Of a DNA stretch of 64,000 bases, positions 1-11,745 are shown one piece after another. The notes below the pieces were generated by a model. The model was given only the letters and a program-made list of their open reading frames with translations, was not told the DNA's origin and searched no databases. The position numbers were made by a program, and so were the translations under genes. Each line of letters starts with the position of its first letter. Position 1 is the stretch's first letter. Source of the stretch: Pisaster brevispinus (taxonomy: Eukaryota > Echinodermata > Asteroidea > Forcipulatida > Asteriidae); contig JAMKCF010000022.1 of the NCBI GenBank assembly GCA_023634235.1, forward strand, positions 620,001 to 684,000. Reading direction: 5' to 3'.

Positions 1-348
1 AAATTCTCTTTTTAGAACCAAAATGGCTATTAAAAGTTTAAACTGAACTTGTATTGGGAACTTCTGAGGATCGGTCAACCCGTGAAACTTCCTATTTTCA
101 CTTCAGGAACAATTTTGCTGTATTTTTATACAAAATTGTGGTTGCTTTTTGCCACTTGGAGCATCAAAGCAATCTCAAACAATCAGGCAGGTCAATATCA
201 ATGATCAATGGTAAATTCCAGTAGACTTAGATAAAAAGTAATAAGCAGGCCGCTGTTACCCAACAACAATAACTATGATGTGAAAATACACATTTTTACC
301 CCTCAACCCCCTTGGGGTATTGTCATTGCCTATTGTGTTCATCCATCC

Positions 349-650
349 GGCTGGAATTTCCAGACCGCATTCCAGTTAGAAGTGGCATGGAGTTGTAACT
401 AGGATGGCTGGTTGCCCTTGTGCAAATGAATTTGGTATTGTTTGGGGGATGAAAAGGTCAAAGATCAAGGTCATGAATGATGGTCAGTTATAGCTAAATG
501 GTTTCCAGACCGTATCTCCAGTTAGAAATGACACATGGACTTGTAACTTGGGTGGCCAGTGGTGTGGGGGGGGGGGGTGGGGTGGGGGTTGCCCTTGGAT
601 AAGACACTTTTTGATTTTTGGGGGTGAAGAGGTTAAAGGTCAATATCACG
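349..650. repeat. Diverged direct repeat, unit about 147 bp
   Basis: A segment beginning TTTCCAGACCG, followed by CCAGTTAGAA, TTGTAACT and a TTGCCCTT tail, occurs at about 356-421 and again at about 502-595. The second copy is interrupted by a G-rich run near 558-590. AGGTCAA-like steps recur in both. I see no coding potential; the first 350 bases hold nothing else I recognise. Confidence 0.55.
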
Positions 651-1069
651 GTGGTGAGTTCAGACATGATTTCTGTACCACAACCATAGAGATAAGGCAA
701 CTTGAGATTATTTTTAAGTAAATAGGTCAAATGTCAAGGTCAGAGTGCTGGGGTAAAGGAACATGGCTTGTGGATATCTTTGAAGAGCTAGAATTTACAA
801 CGGCTGGGGGGTTTCAACAGCAATGCTGTCATTTTTGTGACTTGTGTTGCCGATGCCTCAATAACTGGTACAGATAGAGGGAGCTGTAACATCCACGGCA
901 GAGAACACAATGGGTTCCAAGATAGAAAGATGAAAATAATAGTGTTTATAAAGGGCGTAAATGATCTAATCAGATTCACACGCCACATGCAGAAAACAAC
1001 GCCCTCGATCAGTTTGTACATGGACTTTGAACAGTTGAAGCTATTCTCGGACATGTCTAACTTTTTCAC

Positions 1070-1225
1070 TGTCTTACTTTGTTCTGTCATTGGTCAAATT
1101 TTTGAAAGGATCATTATAAAATATCTGATCAACCATTTGTTCAAAGGGGCTATTATTTCACACATTCAACGTGGGTTTTTACTCGAGTGTTCTTGTATTA
1201 CTCAATTGGTCAAAGCTTACATTAT
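1070..1225 (+). pseudogene. LINE reverse-transcriptase relic (short)
   Basis: The plus-strand frame here reads GQIFERIIIKYLINHL, then a poorly matched stretch, then RGFLLECSCITQLV. This follows the order of the start of a non-LTR retrotransposon RT domain: the SKIFER-type helix followed by a degraded QSGFRPGxSxxTQL block. About 45 codons match the pattern. No YxDD box or further RT sequence follows, so this is a fragment of a decayed LINE, probably CR1/L2-like. The assignment rests on motif order only. Confidence 0.5.
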
Positions 1226-4070
1226 GCCGGGACCATACAAAAGGGTTCAAGAGAGGAGCTATTTGAGGTATTAGTAATCAGCCTCTAGGACAAATACTGT
1301 CAAAATTAACCATTTATAGTTCGTTCAAAGCTTTAAATCATTTAGATCACTGATGGAATACACTAAAATTCCAGCACAATTTTCTTGAAGAGGGCAGCAG
1401 GCCTAATACTTCACAGAAGCAAGAAAGGCCCAAGCCCCCATGACACTCCATCCTACAAATGTTCCTCATTGAGGTGTTCCTTACTGGCCTGGTCTGACTT
1501 GCTCTTCGTCGGCTCAGTGCTATAAGGTCATTAACTGCAATTTCATACTTGCAATGATCAAAAGATCATTAAATGAAAAATGTGTGTAAACTTGAAAAGG
1601 TAAATCAACAAATAAATGTTTTACTTAGAAAAGGAATGTTTCTTTTTGCCAACCAAATACTCTGAAGACCCCATCTTGATTGACAAACCCCATTTACCGG
1701 GAGCTCCAAAATATGCAAAAGAAATTTTATGGAATCTTGCAAATTACACTAATGACCTTATTGTTCTTAGCAGACGTCTTGTCACTTAACTTGCATGGAA
1801 ACATTATTTATCTTCAAGCAGGCTTGAATCTTCGATTCTGATTGGTCGATCCTTAGCAACAAGGAGTGTGATACAAACTTATATCGCACAGTCAACATCA
1901 CACCCTGCGTATTGTGCTGTTTTAAACTCCACGCACTGCGCTTTTTCTAAGCTACACTCTAAACGTACAGCTACTGAAGTCAATGTCAGTTAGAAAATGG
2001 CACCCCATGTTGATCGTCACATGTGTTGCGTGCACACTCATTAAGTAAGCTTGATGATAAAGTACCACCAGCGCGCTCGTGGAATGCGGAAAAATTTTGC
2101 ACGTCATGCGTCCCATATCCTAATTTTTTGTACTCCACTCACGCTTGTGTGATAGCTTATAATGTACAATGTATTCATGTCAAAATGAAGATGCATTAAC
2201 TGTAATAAGGCTATACAGCCCCACTGTAATAAATTAGTAATATTACTCGTAAAAAACATGTAGTGATGCCACAGTTTATTTGCTTTTCACTTCACATTTT
2301 TTCCTGTGGACACTAAAGAAACCCTTTGTTTGTATGTCATTACTACGCTACGGCACATTACGACAATGTGACGATGGCACAGTGCTCCGTGTACACATAG
2401 CAAATGGCTAGCACGCCATACACGCTACTATCAAGTGAAAGTTTAGGAAATGGGAAATGGGCCTGAAGATAACTTCATAAGAGAGGCATGGGAGAGTGAG
2501 ACAAAAGTAACTGTTTTGTTGCAGCCTTTTCCTGAACATTCCAATTAATCTGTGACCTTTAGAAATTACAAGGTCATTTGAAAAAAGGTTTACGTAACAA
2601 AGACAGTCATATCACCTTGAAGAAGAGAAATATTTTTTTTTAAATTACAAAATATTAAGGCAGTAACTTTCCTTTCCTTAACGTTTGCAGGCAGTAAAAC
2701 TGAGATATTGCCGTGGGTATTATGGAAATGAAAAATAAGTCATGTACAAACATTGAACAGATGCTTTTGTGACAAAATTCCCTCCACACTTGTATGTATA
2801 AATTTGTTTTTTAAATTAATATTTTCATAATTAACCGAGGAAGGGGCTCTCTTAATTTTGGGTGGTAACTTCCTCTAATGGTCTTAAGAATTGGTGTATG
2901 GACAACATTGGGCCAATCAATTTATTCTAATATAACTTCTACCAAATGATAACAAAAATGTCTGCCCTCGTTACATACATCAACCTTGAAGATCTATCTG
3001 CTCAAGTTTTTAAAATACTCGATCATTTGCCCTTTTTTTTAAAACCACAATCCTCATTTGCCTCATATACAAAAAAAAAGACAAAATATTTCCCTTTGTT
3101 GTTGCTATCCAATGTTCCCCTCCTGTGTCGAACTTTTGTGCCCATTGGTGTGAAATTGCCCACTTCCATACAATCTACAATCCCGGCCCTATCTCGTTGG
3201 GCCCCCGACCCCTGTTTCAATGCTGGCTCTCATTGCATGGTCTGCGCTCCTAACAACATTGAGCAGGAGAGAGCGGGGGAACGGGGAAGAGTATGTTTAG
3301 TGTCACCTGGCCCAAGCATTTTGGCCGGGATTGTAGTGTCTACAAAATGCATTCGCTATTTATTCTATGTAACTCGCACATAGACCCTTGCATTTGATTT
3401 TTTGGGTGCTTTTTTGTCACTATAAACAATGATAAACCCAAAATAGACAATTCAGAAATACTTCAAGTGCCGCTTGCAGACCATGATTAACCCTTTTTTT
3501 TTATTCCACTCAATTGCCAAATGAGCAGTTTTAGTGTTTTAGCCTGGAGTGTAGTTTCAAAATAACATTTTTGCTAGTTTTTTTTAAAACTGTCACGGTC
3601 GGCAATGGCCTAGCCACTAGGTTTTTATTAAACTGGGATTTGGATTTCTTTTTGATTCATCATTTTTTTTCCAAGCGGAAATAAGGGAGGGGGTGTTGCT
3701 GCATCCACCCTAAATCTGCCACTGAATGTTATAACCACAAAACACAGGAACATCCTGTTCCTTCAAACAAAAATAAATAGACCCTTATTTTGATGATGCA
3801 TGTGAAACCACTGTCTCTGGTTTGACAATTGGAAAAATGGATAAACCAACCGCAACAATTATTTTCATTCTAAATTATCGTGTCGAACAGTATTCTGTAA
3901 AGGACTTTGTGCATTGATGTTTTCCCACTGCCATCTTGGATGTTAAACAATGGTGAACCAATAGAAAGATCACGTGATTGGCCAGTGGATCTGCCAATGA
4001 GCAGCGTCTTTCTGTCATATCATGAGGGCACACTACTACAGTCATGTCATATATGCATTATGAAGTAAAT
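1226..4070. other. Intergenic, no gene recognised
   Basis: No ORF here has a recognisable domain. The sequence is AT-rich with scattered homopolymers. Two CCAAT-type sites and a CACGTG E-box lie at about 3955-3990 (ACCAATAG, CACGTGATTGGCCAG, GCCAATGAG), but no coding region follows on either strand. Confidence 0.5.
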
Positions 4071-4078
4071 AGGTGCCG

Positions 4079-4546
4079 ACCTCGTTCCCAGGGGTGATCG
4101 ATTTTGCAGCGCCATTTTTTCCCAGCATGCCTTGCTCGCTCATAACCCCTGGAATTGGTTCATTAAAATGTGCCAGAATCATTTTACTCAGGCCTGTGGC
4201 CGATCCACTCTACGTGCCTGCTCATGTACGGTTGCCCGCAATAAGGGTATCATGTCAAAGCAACTGGTCCCCTCTCATTATTCTTTGATCTTGTCTGATA
4301 TGCAGTTCAGGGTGACCATGAAAAAACATGATTCATTTGAAATGAGATCGCGTCAAAATACTTGCATTTTCAGACCCGCGTACAAAGTGTCTTACAAGTG
4401 CCATACAAGCGCTCGAAACTTTTTAACAAGCGTGCACGTAAAGAAGTCACTATGGTTAGCCAATCAGCGCTGTTTTTCAGTTCATCCTTACCAGGGGTTA
4501 GTAACGAGAGGTATCGATACGGCGCGCTGCCCATGGTAGCGAGGCT
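4079..4546. repeat. Possible MITE with imperfect inverted ends
   Basis: CCTCGTTCCCAGGGG near 4080 is matched in inverted orientation by CCATGGTAGCGAGGC near 4530. A second internal inverted pair (GCTCGCTCATAACCCCTGG near 4130 against CCAGGGGTTAGTAACGAGAG near 4490) supports a foldback. The termini are too diverged to define a target-site duplication. Confidence 0.3.
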
Positions 4547-5034
4547 GAATAGGTGCTTTCTTTGTGAAGACTCTAAAAATAAAAAGATGTACTCACTAGA
4601 TTGTTTCATGTAGCTTCATGCTGTGTGATTGTAGGGGGTCCATTCTGTATTCTTGAGTGCCACTATGTAAATTGTTGATGTCTTCGAAGAAGGAGAGTGG
4701 AACAAAGCAAAAGATGTTTGGAGAGAAGTAATTCACACAGATAGATAAAGTGTGGAAATCCAGTTATATTACCCCTGACTCCAAGGCGTCTTACAACTTT
4801 GTCAATCACACATTTAATTTTTGTTGCATCCCTGTGGAGACATCTTTTGTTCTTTCCTTTGTCCCTGTAGCTAGCAACTTCCCATAGACTTTGTACACAA
4901 AATTCCCTGTGGAGCATCCCAGTCTTTAGAAAACATTTTCCTCTATGGAGACCTTTTGTGTTCCCTTTTCTGTTCTGTTCTCGGTCTCCATAAGGTAGCA
5001 AATACTAAAACACAGTGATTTGCCCTTCATCATT

Positions 5035-5185
5035 GAGAGGGGTGTCTTAATTCGCATCTACAGACTTTTGTGATTTTCAAACAAGTCTTCACTCCTTTTT
5101 GCATTGCTGAACTCACAAAATGCTTTACTGTCATACAGAAGGTGAAAGACTCTATCCATGGTGCAGTCTTTTCAATAAATGACAT
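5035..5185 (-). pseudogene. PAN/Apple-domain relic of a FReD gene
   Basis: The minus strand reads DCTMD, then a damaged stretch, then FCEFSNAKRSEDLFENHKSL before a stop. This aligns with the second half of the PAN domain of FReD-3 (DCGLEKDC, FCEFSNATVKEHTEDFVEDQ). The expected CKSFNFY segment is shifted out of frame and no FBG domain follows at lower coordinates. It sits just past the 3' end of FReD-1 and is best read as the remains of another array member of the FReD-3/5 type. At its upstream end the sequence breaks into a 52-bp tandem duplication. Confidence 0.65.
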
Positions 5186-5300
5186 GTCTCCAGTCTTCTT
5201 TATGTTCACATGGTGCAGTCTTTTCAATAAATGACATGTCTCCAGTCTTCTTTATGTACACATGGTGCAGTCTTTTCAATAAATGACATGTCTCCAGTCA
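5157..5300. repeat. 52-bp tandem repeat, about 2.7 copies
   Basis: CATGGTGCAGTCTTTTCAAT starts at 5157, 5209 and 5261, giving an exact 52-bp period with almost no divergence. The unit is made of PAN-domain relic sequence, so the amplification is recent relative to decay of the gene copy. Confidence 0.85.
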
Positions 5301-5425
5301 CAGTGACACTACACTGACCTTTAATTCACTCCACTCATATCATCTTTAGTGTTTGTAATGATATTCATACGTTGTTTTTACATAATAATTTGACCAATAA
5401 GTAGCAAATTTTATCGATTTGTTTT

Positions 5426-6448
5426 TCACTCACGTATTTTCATGCTGCAGGACTTGAGGGATTTGCTAAAGTGTTGCCATGAAGCACCAGTGCTGTCATC
5501 GGGGTCCTGGCCATAGTGATAGTAATCCCCATTTAAGTTAGAATCCAAGCAGTTGTTGTACCACCAAGCTCCTTTGAATCTATCTGCACACAGACCACTA
5601 TTGGGATTATTATCATTGTCATTGTCTTTTGTTGTGAATGGCTGGTTCTTGTGTATGCCAAGATCATCAATGGCAGTGCTACTTCCATCATATTATGAAT
5701 ACTGAAGGCTGTATTTATCACCAACTATCTTTAAGTTATTGTATCTTGCGAATGCTTGTTCTCCATTCCATTTCTCAAGATCTACATGAAAGGACCATGT
5801 TCCTTTAGAAGTCAGTTTGACCAAATAGTAATTACCCAGCCAGAACTCACCAGAAAGATCACCAAAGCCAGACTTGTACTCAGCCCAGGTGCGATTAAAG
5901 TCCACACTGCCGTCCTGCCGTCTCTGAAAAACAATCCATCCCCCTCCATCAGTCTCCATGTCACAGTAGACATTCAGACCATCATCGAGTCCATCTGGGT
6001 AGATGGTGTAAGTGTCACTTGTATGGAAACCAGCCTCCTTCAGCTTCTTACAACTTGTGTAATGAATGATAGAGTTATCAGCCACTGAGTGGGTTGGTGT
6101 GTCCTCATCTTCATCAAAGTATACACTCCCTTGATCTTCAAGGAAGTCTTGAGGATGCTCAGCTCTTGTTGCATTATTCAGCTCACAGAGTTTCTTTAAT
6201 TCATAGAAGTTGAAAGACTTACAGTCCTCATCCATGCTGCAATCTCTTCCACAGATGACATGATTAAGTACAGTTTTCTGTTTTTGTACATAGTTTTTGA
6301 GGACTCTATTTTCAGAGCTGAACATTTGATACTTGGTATCAAATCTACCACACTGGCTTCTTAAGCTTCCGACGTGTGTTATCATCAATAGGAAAAACAG
6401 CAGAGTCATTGTGTAATGAAGAAATCTCATCAACGGTGCTGGCTCCAT
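5426..6448 (-). pseudogene. FReD-1: PAN-fibrinogen secreted protein, in-frame stop
   Basis: The ORF opens at 6448 with MEPAPLMRFLHY, a hydrophobic signal peptide (about residues 1-30). A PAN/Apple domain follows (about 32-110: ICGRDCSMDEDCKSFNFYE, LCELNNATRAEHPQD), then a short HSVAD linker and an FBG domain from about residue 130 (SCKKLKEAG, CDMETDGGGW, FQRRQDGSVDFNR). A TAA at 5693-5695 ends the frame at residue 251. The same frame then stays open another 88 codons and encodes the missing FBG end: a Ca-site-like DNDNDN, GAWWYNNC, and CSMKIRE with a TGA at 5426. One nonsense codon therefore separates two intact halves. It could be a null allele, a sequencing error or a recent pseudogene. Unlike FReD-2, it has no mucin repeats. 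Confidence 0.85.
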
Positions 6449-7350
6449 TGTATTTTGATTTGAACCGTCAATTAGGGCTTAAATGTTATAAACACCAAAG
6501 TTCTCAACAACAGATTTTTGCTAAGTGGATCATTTGAAGTTAAATACAAGCACAGCGTATGCACGGAGCATTTTGTTTTCAGAGTAGATGTTAAACCGGA
6601 AACATAAATTTTTAAATACTTGCACAAGTTCTTGCACCATAATAATTGGTATCAAAGATGCAGTGGATGCAATCTTTTCTGTGCAGCACGAGTGACAGAG
6701 TAGAAATACTGGTTAGATTTGAGTGTTTTACACAGCTATGTTCTCATTAACAAAATGTTATCACTCGAAGATGAAATCACAGGATATGTGTACCTGAATG
6801 TAAGCACTTTTTTCAGGATAGAAGTGAAGCAGAAAACCTGGATTTAAATAGTCTTCAGAATAAATTGAAACTGCACCTTCTTTTACCGTAATAATTGGCA
6901 TCGAAGATACAGATGGTGCAAATGCTTCTGTGCAGCACTGTAATCACATGTTCACTGAGTTTGTGATGTGTTTAAAGTGTTGCGTAGCTCTGATTCGTCA
7001 AATTAAAATCACCAGTTACATGTAGGCCACTGATTGGTTGATTCAGTGCAGAGTAGTTGTCCTATAAAGCTGTGAATATTCATGAGGTGGTTTTGAGTTG
7101 CAGTTACTTTTGTGCTGTTTGGTTTTTCTATTTTCATTCATATGGCTATGAATATGCATTAGTTTTTGTGTGAGATGTAGCCATTTGCAGTTACTGTTGT
7201 GGTGGTTAGTCGTCTCCATCATGCTACATGTATACGTGGCAGTTCAGTGATCTGTGATTGGTCACAACTCAGTGTCAACTGAGCTGGCTCATCCTATTGG
7301 TTGTGGATATGTATGACATAGTCACACTCTCATGCAATTGGTCAGAACTG
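6449..7350 (-). promoter_or_regulatory. Upstream region of FReD-1 with CCAAT boxes
   Basis: Read on the minus strand, CCAAT occurs at 7033-7037, 7257-7261, 7296-7300 and 7337-7341. Multiple CCAAT boxes also lie upstream of FReD-2, -3 and -5, so they are probable shared promoter elements. Two related pieces (about 6600-6720 and 6840-6960, both containing ATAATTGG and a mostly shared TGTGCAGCAC stretch) show a local duplication. No TATA box stands out. Confidence 0.45.
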
Positions 7351-9116
7351 TTGTTGTTGTTGTTTTATCCAAGTACAAATCCCACCCCAAAAGAACTACA
7401 GTTATACAATTCTGCCTTTGAACCCAATGGCGAGGGTGTAAGTTTTTTTTCTGATTTCTATTGGTTAGTGCAAACCCGCACTCCTCCAAGGGCAGTCATA
7501 TTGTTTCTCTGCAAGCACGAATCAATAACGATCAAAGTTGCGTCGAATTCGGTCATGTTGATCTTGCTATACAGTGAGAGCTGACTTCCTGTAGAGCTCC
7601 TTCCCTCATTGATAACACCAGAGTCTTGTTGATATAGGACAAACCAATCTTGCCAAGTATCATAATGAAATATGTAGATTGATTAAAAACCACTGTATAG
7701 CGTAGTGGTATACATTAAACTCTGATAGTAGATAGGGGCGTAACTAGACATTTTCATTGCGGGGGGGGGGGATGTGTAGTTTCGAGGAGGGGCTTAATAT
7801 GTGACCAGTTTATCACAATGTATTGTGTAGTTAATGTTTTTAGCTATTATTTCTCCATTAGGCAGATGATAGTCTGGGTTAGGACATGTTACCTTTGTAA
7901 ACATGCACAGTCTAAATACATCACTCAAACCAAGGAATACCAGAACTTCTCATTGTGTGAATTTCTTTACAATTAATGAATTATTATTTTTTTTTTATGT
8001 TGTTTGTAAATTCATTGTTGCTCACACACAGGGCTATGTAAATATGTACTGGGAAAATGCAAGTTTTTGTTTGTTTGTTTGTTTGTTTTGGGTTTGGGCT
8101 TGGGGGTTTGGGGGGTTTTGGGGTGTTTTTTTTACGAGGGGGGTTGTGATGCTGCCTACATGTAGTGGGTCAAAGTCTTCGTTGTGTGGAGTCACTACTT
8201 GATGTCAATAGTAATGGCAGATCTTTTCCAAAGAGATCACCTGTTTTTTTTCCAATAACCCACATCATGTGACAAGGTCTCCTGGTAGTGGCACGTTTCA
8301 ACAGATTGTGGCTTTTACTTTGTTCATGCTTCTGGCCTTTTCCTTTGTGCATTGCACCTGAGTAACTTGTAATTCAAAATGGAGCCGTGTATATTGTTTA
8401 ACCCGTCAGAGACCATTCATTTTCTGTACACTCATCACCAATGTGCCCAGACATGGCAACTTTTGTGGAGTTTTGACTCAACTTTTTCCGGAAAAAAATG
8501 TCTGGGAAAAACATGAAAAGAAACAGAAACAATTTTGTTTTTGAGCTGAAGCAGCTATGTCAACATGGGAATCATTTGGAAAAAGACAATCTCGGACAAA
8601 ACCTTTACTTTGACAGTTTTGTTTTCCATTAGACTGTACTTGTACTTGTAGATGTTGAACTTTCAAACTATCAACCTTGGGGTAATATTGTATTGTTTTG
8701 AATCCACTGTGGGTTTTTGGGGGCCTTCAGATGGCTGCAGTGTCTTTTAACGTTGACAAGCATTCAGAGCAAAAGAAGTAGATAAGCAGTTGTCCGTTTG
8801 TTGTTGTGGTTGGTTTTTTTCTTGTTGTTCTTGGGGTTTTTTTTATTGGGGGGGGGGTGGAGGGATTGGGGATGGACTTACTCTTGATTGGCGACGCTAG
8901 TTTTTGTATTAGTCACCGGTAGAGGGTGCAACATTTACTGTCTCGGAGGGACTGCGCAAGTCTCTACAAATCTGGATCAGATGTTTGTTTGATACATATA
9001 TCTCTTCTCCAGTAATTCATAAACGAATGTCGCCAGTCAAGACCAGGACGATGGACTACATGTAGGAATACAAATTGATACTGGTGCCCACAACACATGT
9101 TGATAAGGACAGGCCT
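7351..9116. other. Intergenic, low-complexity stretches only
   Basis: Contains G-rich and T/G-rich runs (about 7758-7771, 8068-8140, 8810-8870) and no ORF with a recognisable domain. I see no tRNA-like box or LINE motif. Confidence 0.5.
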
Positions 9117-9275
9117 CAAATAATCCACGGCACCCACAGCAATTGCCGCGGTGCCCTGTGCTTTTGCTGTGGTGCCCTTTGCAAAGTTCCAATACAAATT
9201 GACATTTTCCTCATAGAGTGCCCCTTACCAGAGGAAAATTGCCGTGCCCCTTTAAGAGCGAAGTTCAAGGCCTGT
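9117..9275 (+). repeat. Dispersed repeat R1 with GGCACC palindromes, copy 1
   Basis: The block from ATAATCCACGGCACCCACAG to AAGAGCGAAGTTCAAGGCC recurs in inverted orientation at about 21888-22018. It holds several inverted GGCACC/GGTGCC steps around a CAATTGC centre, so it can fold. A frame is open through it, but no protein family fits. Confidence 0.7.
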
Positions 9276-9577
9276 AAGGACTGCTTGTGGGGGGGGGGGG
9301 GGTGCAGGGGTAGGAAGAAAACCTTGAGATTTAGCTCTCTCAGTACAACCTTTAAAATGCTGAAACTTTGGACAATCTCTAATTGCTTTGGTACATTCCC
9401 TGTCAACACCAAACCCAGAAATGAAAAGCAAGTTCTGCTAAATTTGCTTCATTTCCATCACTCAGTTTATTCAACGTCATTGATCACTGGAAACACATAA
9501 GTATATACACATGTACACTATAAACAGCAAACACCCTCTACAAATAGAAACGCATTGCTAAAGAACATTGTAATCCA

Positions 9578-9804
9578 CCTTTCTTAATTATTTATGCATG
9601 AGCAGCATGACGTCATTGTTGTATTCCAAAACGAGGATGCAGGCGCAGCGCCAAATGGTGATCACAGATGCCGCGGCTTTGATTGGTCAATGAAAAAATG
9701 GGGCGGGGCTTACTGGATTGGTGTATTGGTCATGTTGGTTGCACTGCGCCATTAGCCTCGTTTTGGATTACAATGATGTCGTCATGCATAACTATTAAGA
9801 AAGG
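9578..9804. mobile_element. Foldback MITE, 227 bp
   Basis: CCTTTCTTAATTATTTATGC at the left end is mirrored by the inverted right end, which reads CCTTTCTTAATAGTTATGC on the other strand. Similarity continues inwards about 65 bp on each arm (TGACGTCATTG, TCCAAAACGAGG). The core holds two TGATTGG/GGATTGG sites and a GC-box-like GGGGCGGGGC. No clear target-site duplication. Confidence 0.7.
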
Positions 9805-10169
9805 CGTATTTGGTACTAGAAATTTACAAATGGTGGAATGGCAAACTATGGCAAGAGCAAAGGTCACTTCATTGCAGTAGATCAATCTATTAAGCCCCGC
9901 CCACCATAGTATGAGCAAGTGTCTATCAACTGCACCTTAGGGATGGTGGTTTGGGGGGTCCTGCTATTATTCTTCTAGTATTCCCTTTTCTGAAGAACTC
10001 CCACTTTGGGGTCCAAGTTGAACAAAGAATTCTCATGTGGGGACCATTGTTCCGTTGTGTTTTGGACCCCACAAGGACCCATGCGTCATGCCAACACACG
10101 TGCCCACAAGACACAACATAACAATCCAAATGGTGGAAAGTTGTTCTCATGTTATATTGGGATTGAAAC

Positions 10170-10230
10170 AAACTTGGGTTGAACGTCGCTCTACCACCTG
10201 AGCTATCTACTAGCCGTATGCTCACCGTCA
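10170..10230 (-). repeat. tRNA-like SINE fragment, minus strand
   Basis: On the minus strand this reads TAGATAGCTCAGGTGGTAGA, a tRNA D-arm/A-box like that of the SINE at 10300-10470. The anticodon and T-arm parts are missing or scrambled. Confidence 0.45.
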
Positions 10231-10292
10231 CCTCGTCAGTTTCCCTTGTGTTTTATAACTCGATATTTGAATTAAAGGTGATCTCCTTAAGG

Positions 10293-10470
10293 TGATCCCT
10301 GACAAAATAGGGAGACGGCCAACGTCTATAGGGCTAGATAGCTCAGTTGGTAGAGTGCCGGCATGTTAACCTGGAGGTTGTTGGTTCAAATCCCACTCTA
10401 GTCAATTTTTCTAAGTTGTTCAACCCCAAATTATTAAAAATTCACTCAGTCAAGAATCCCTTGTGGTTTA
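10293..10470 (+). repeat. tRNA-derived SINE (Asn-like head), copy 1
   Basis: A-box TAGCTCAGTTGGTAGAGTG and B-box GGTTCAAATCCC lie at about 10331-10395. The anticodon loop reads ATGTTAA, giving anticodon GTT. The acceptor ends pair (GGCTAGA with TCTAGTC). A shared leader (AATAGGGAGACGGCC) and tail (CCCTTGTGGTTTAT) are found again at 45020-45190, so this is a SINE family rather than a tRNA gene. The anticodon stem is imperfect. Confidence 0.7.
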
Positions 10471-10867
10471 TATCTTGGGATTTGAACAAGTCAGACTTTT
10501 GGATGCGTGTTCGCTGTTGTGATTGGACGGTGCATTTTAGGGGCAGAGCTATATGGATTGGTCTATTGCTGTGACTGATGTTGGTGAATTCAAAGTCTGT
10601 GGTGTTTTATATTATGAGCTAATTAATGAAACTCTCCTGTCACTCAATATTTGCAACACCAATGAGTCAGTAGATAATTCTTACACTCTACTACATAAAC
10701 ACTAAAAAGAAAGGGAAATAGAATCCTAACTTAATAATTCAATTTTAAAAAGTATTTACAAATGTAAGTGTTTCCATGCGAAGCTAATAAACAGCTGCAA
10801 TTTATAGACGAGGCCGCTTAATTACATGTAATAATATTTTTACAAAGCAAAATTGGCAGAGGCTTTC

Positions 10868-10960
10868 TGGAAGGCCTTCAAGAAAGTCTCTGGCCACTAA
10901 CTAATTTTTGCATTTATACATAGGTCCATTTGGCTGGTAAGTATTTTTGAAACAGCTCAT
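10868..10960 (+). repeat. Degraded relative of the GAAAGACTCTGC motif repeat
   Basis: AGGCCTTCAAGAAAGTCTCTGGCCACTAAC followed by ATTTATACATAGGTCC and TGGCTGGTAAG resembles the repeat at 34593-34760, but the hairpin and GAAAC part is deleted. Confidence 0.45.
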
Positions 10961-11234
10961 TCTATTTTTCTCAATTTTAAAAAGTGTTCAAATTGAGAGT
11001 TAAAAAACAAAACTGACAAGAGCCAACATTTTTAGTCTCGTCACTTTTGTTTTCAAAATGGCAGCGGTTATAGTTCTGAGTTAGTAAAACAGTCAAGTGG
11101 CAATACAGTGTTCTCCCGACGTGCATGTACAGTGTACATGCAGGCATGATACTTGTGAAGTGAACGGCACCTCATAATGAGAGAAATTTTATATTACTAC
11201 TAGACCATGTCTACGGGCATCCAGGCAATAACCT

Positions 11235-11428
11235 GGGCCTAATGTCATAGAGCTGCTTAAGCAGCAAATATTGCTTAACAATTGTCTGCTAAGCAGAAAT
11301 GAGCAGGATACCAGTCACAGATGGTGCATATGAAATGGTAGTGTGTGGCTGGTAACCTTATTCTGGTAAACACAGTTTTATTGTGCTTAGCTACTTTTTG
11401 TGCTAAAGAAGCTCTATGAAATTGGGCC
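11235..11428. mobile_element. MITE with GGGCCYAATNTCATAGAGC ends
   Basis: The left end GGGCCTAATGTCATAGAGCT and the inverted right end (GGCCCAATTTCATAGAGCTT on the other strand) form TIRs. Both continue into TTAAGCAG/TTAGCACA-like steps. Pieces of the same family lie at about 13905-13975, 20135-20220, 23413-23550 and 39365-39400. Confidence 0.7.
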
Positions 11429-11628
11429 AAGAGGCACTGAGGCGATAACATCCATTCCTTCTTGAAGTATCAGGCCTGAACAAAGTGGCACATCAAGCCA
11501 ATATGCAGAATTTTTTTTTACATCGCCAAATTTGCTTACAAATCCAGCTTGATTATGATATGAAGGCGTCTAGACAAAGACACAAACAACCATTGCTTCA
11601 AAAGAAGTTTATAGGTGCTTTGTCATCA

Positions 11629-11745
11629 TGATCAAAGCATGCCTGTGGTCCACATGGAATATGACACGGAAGGAGGGCGCCCGTGCACCGTTACTGGGTG
11701 AAAGTTCATTATTCCATGCACAGCCGCAGGCCTGCTTTGATCATG
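11629..11745. repeat. Imperfect inverted repeat, about 40-bp arms
   Basis: ATGATCAAAGCATGCCTGTG at the left matches the inverted right part, read as ATGATCAAAGCAGGCCTGCG, and continues to CATGGAATA on both arms. The GC-rich centre is about 35 bp. No gene here; a small foldback is the simplest reading. Confidence 0.5.

Noticed and set aside
837..1274. 145-codon ORF as a host gene
   Set aside because: Only the last part is interpretable, and that is a decayed RT block.
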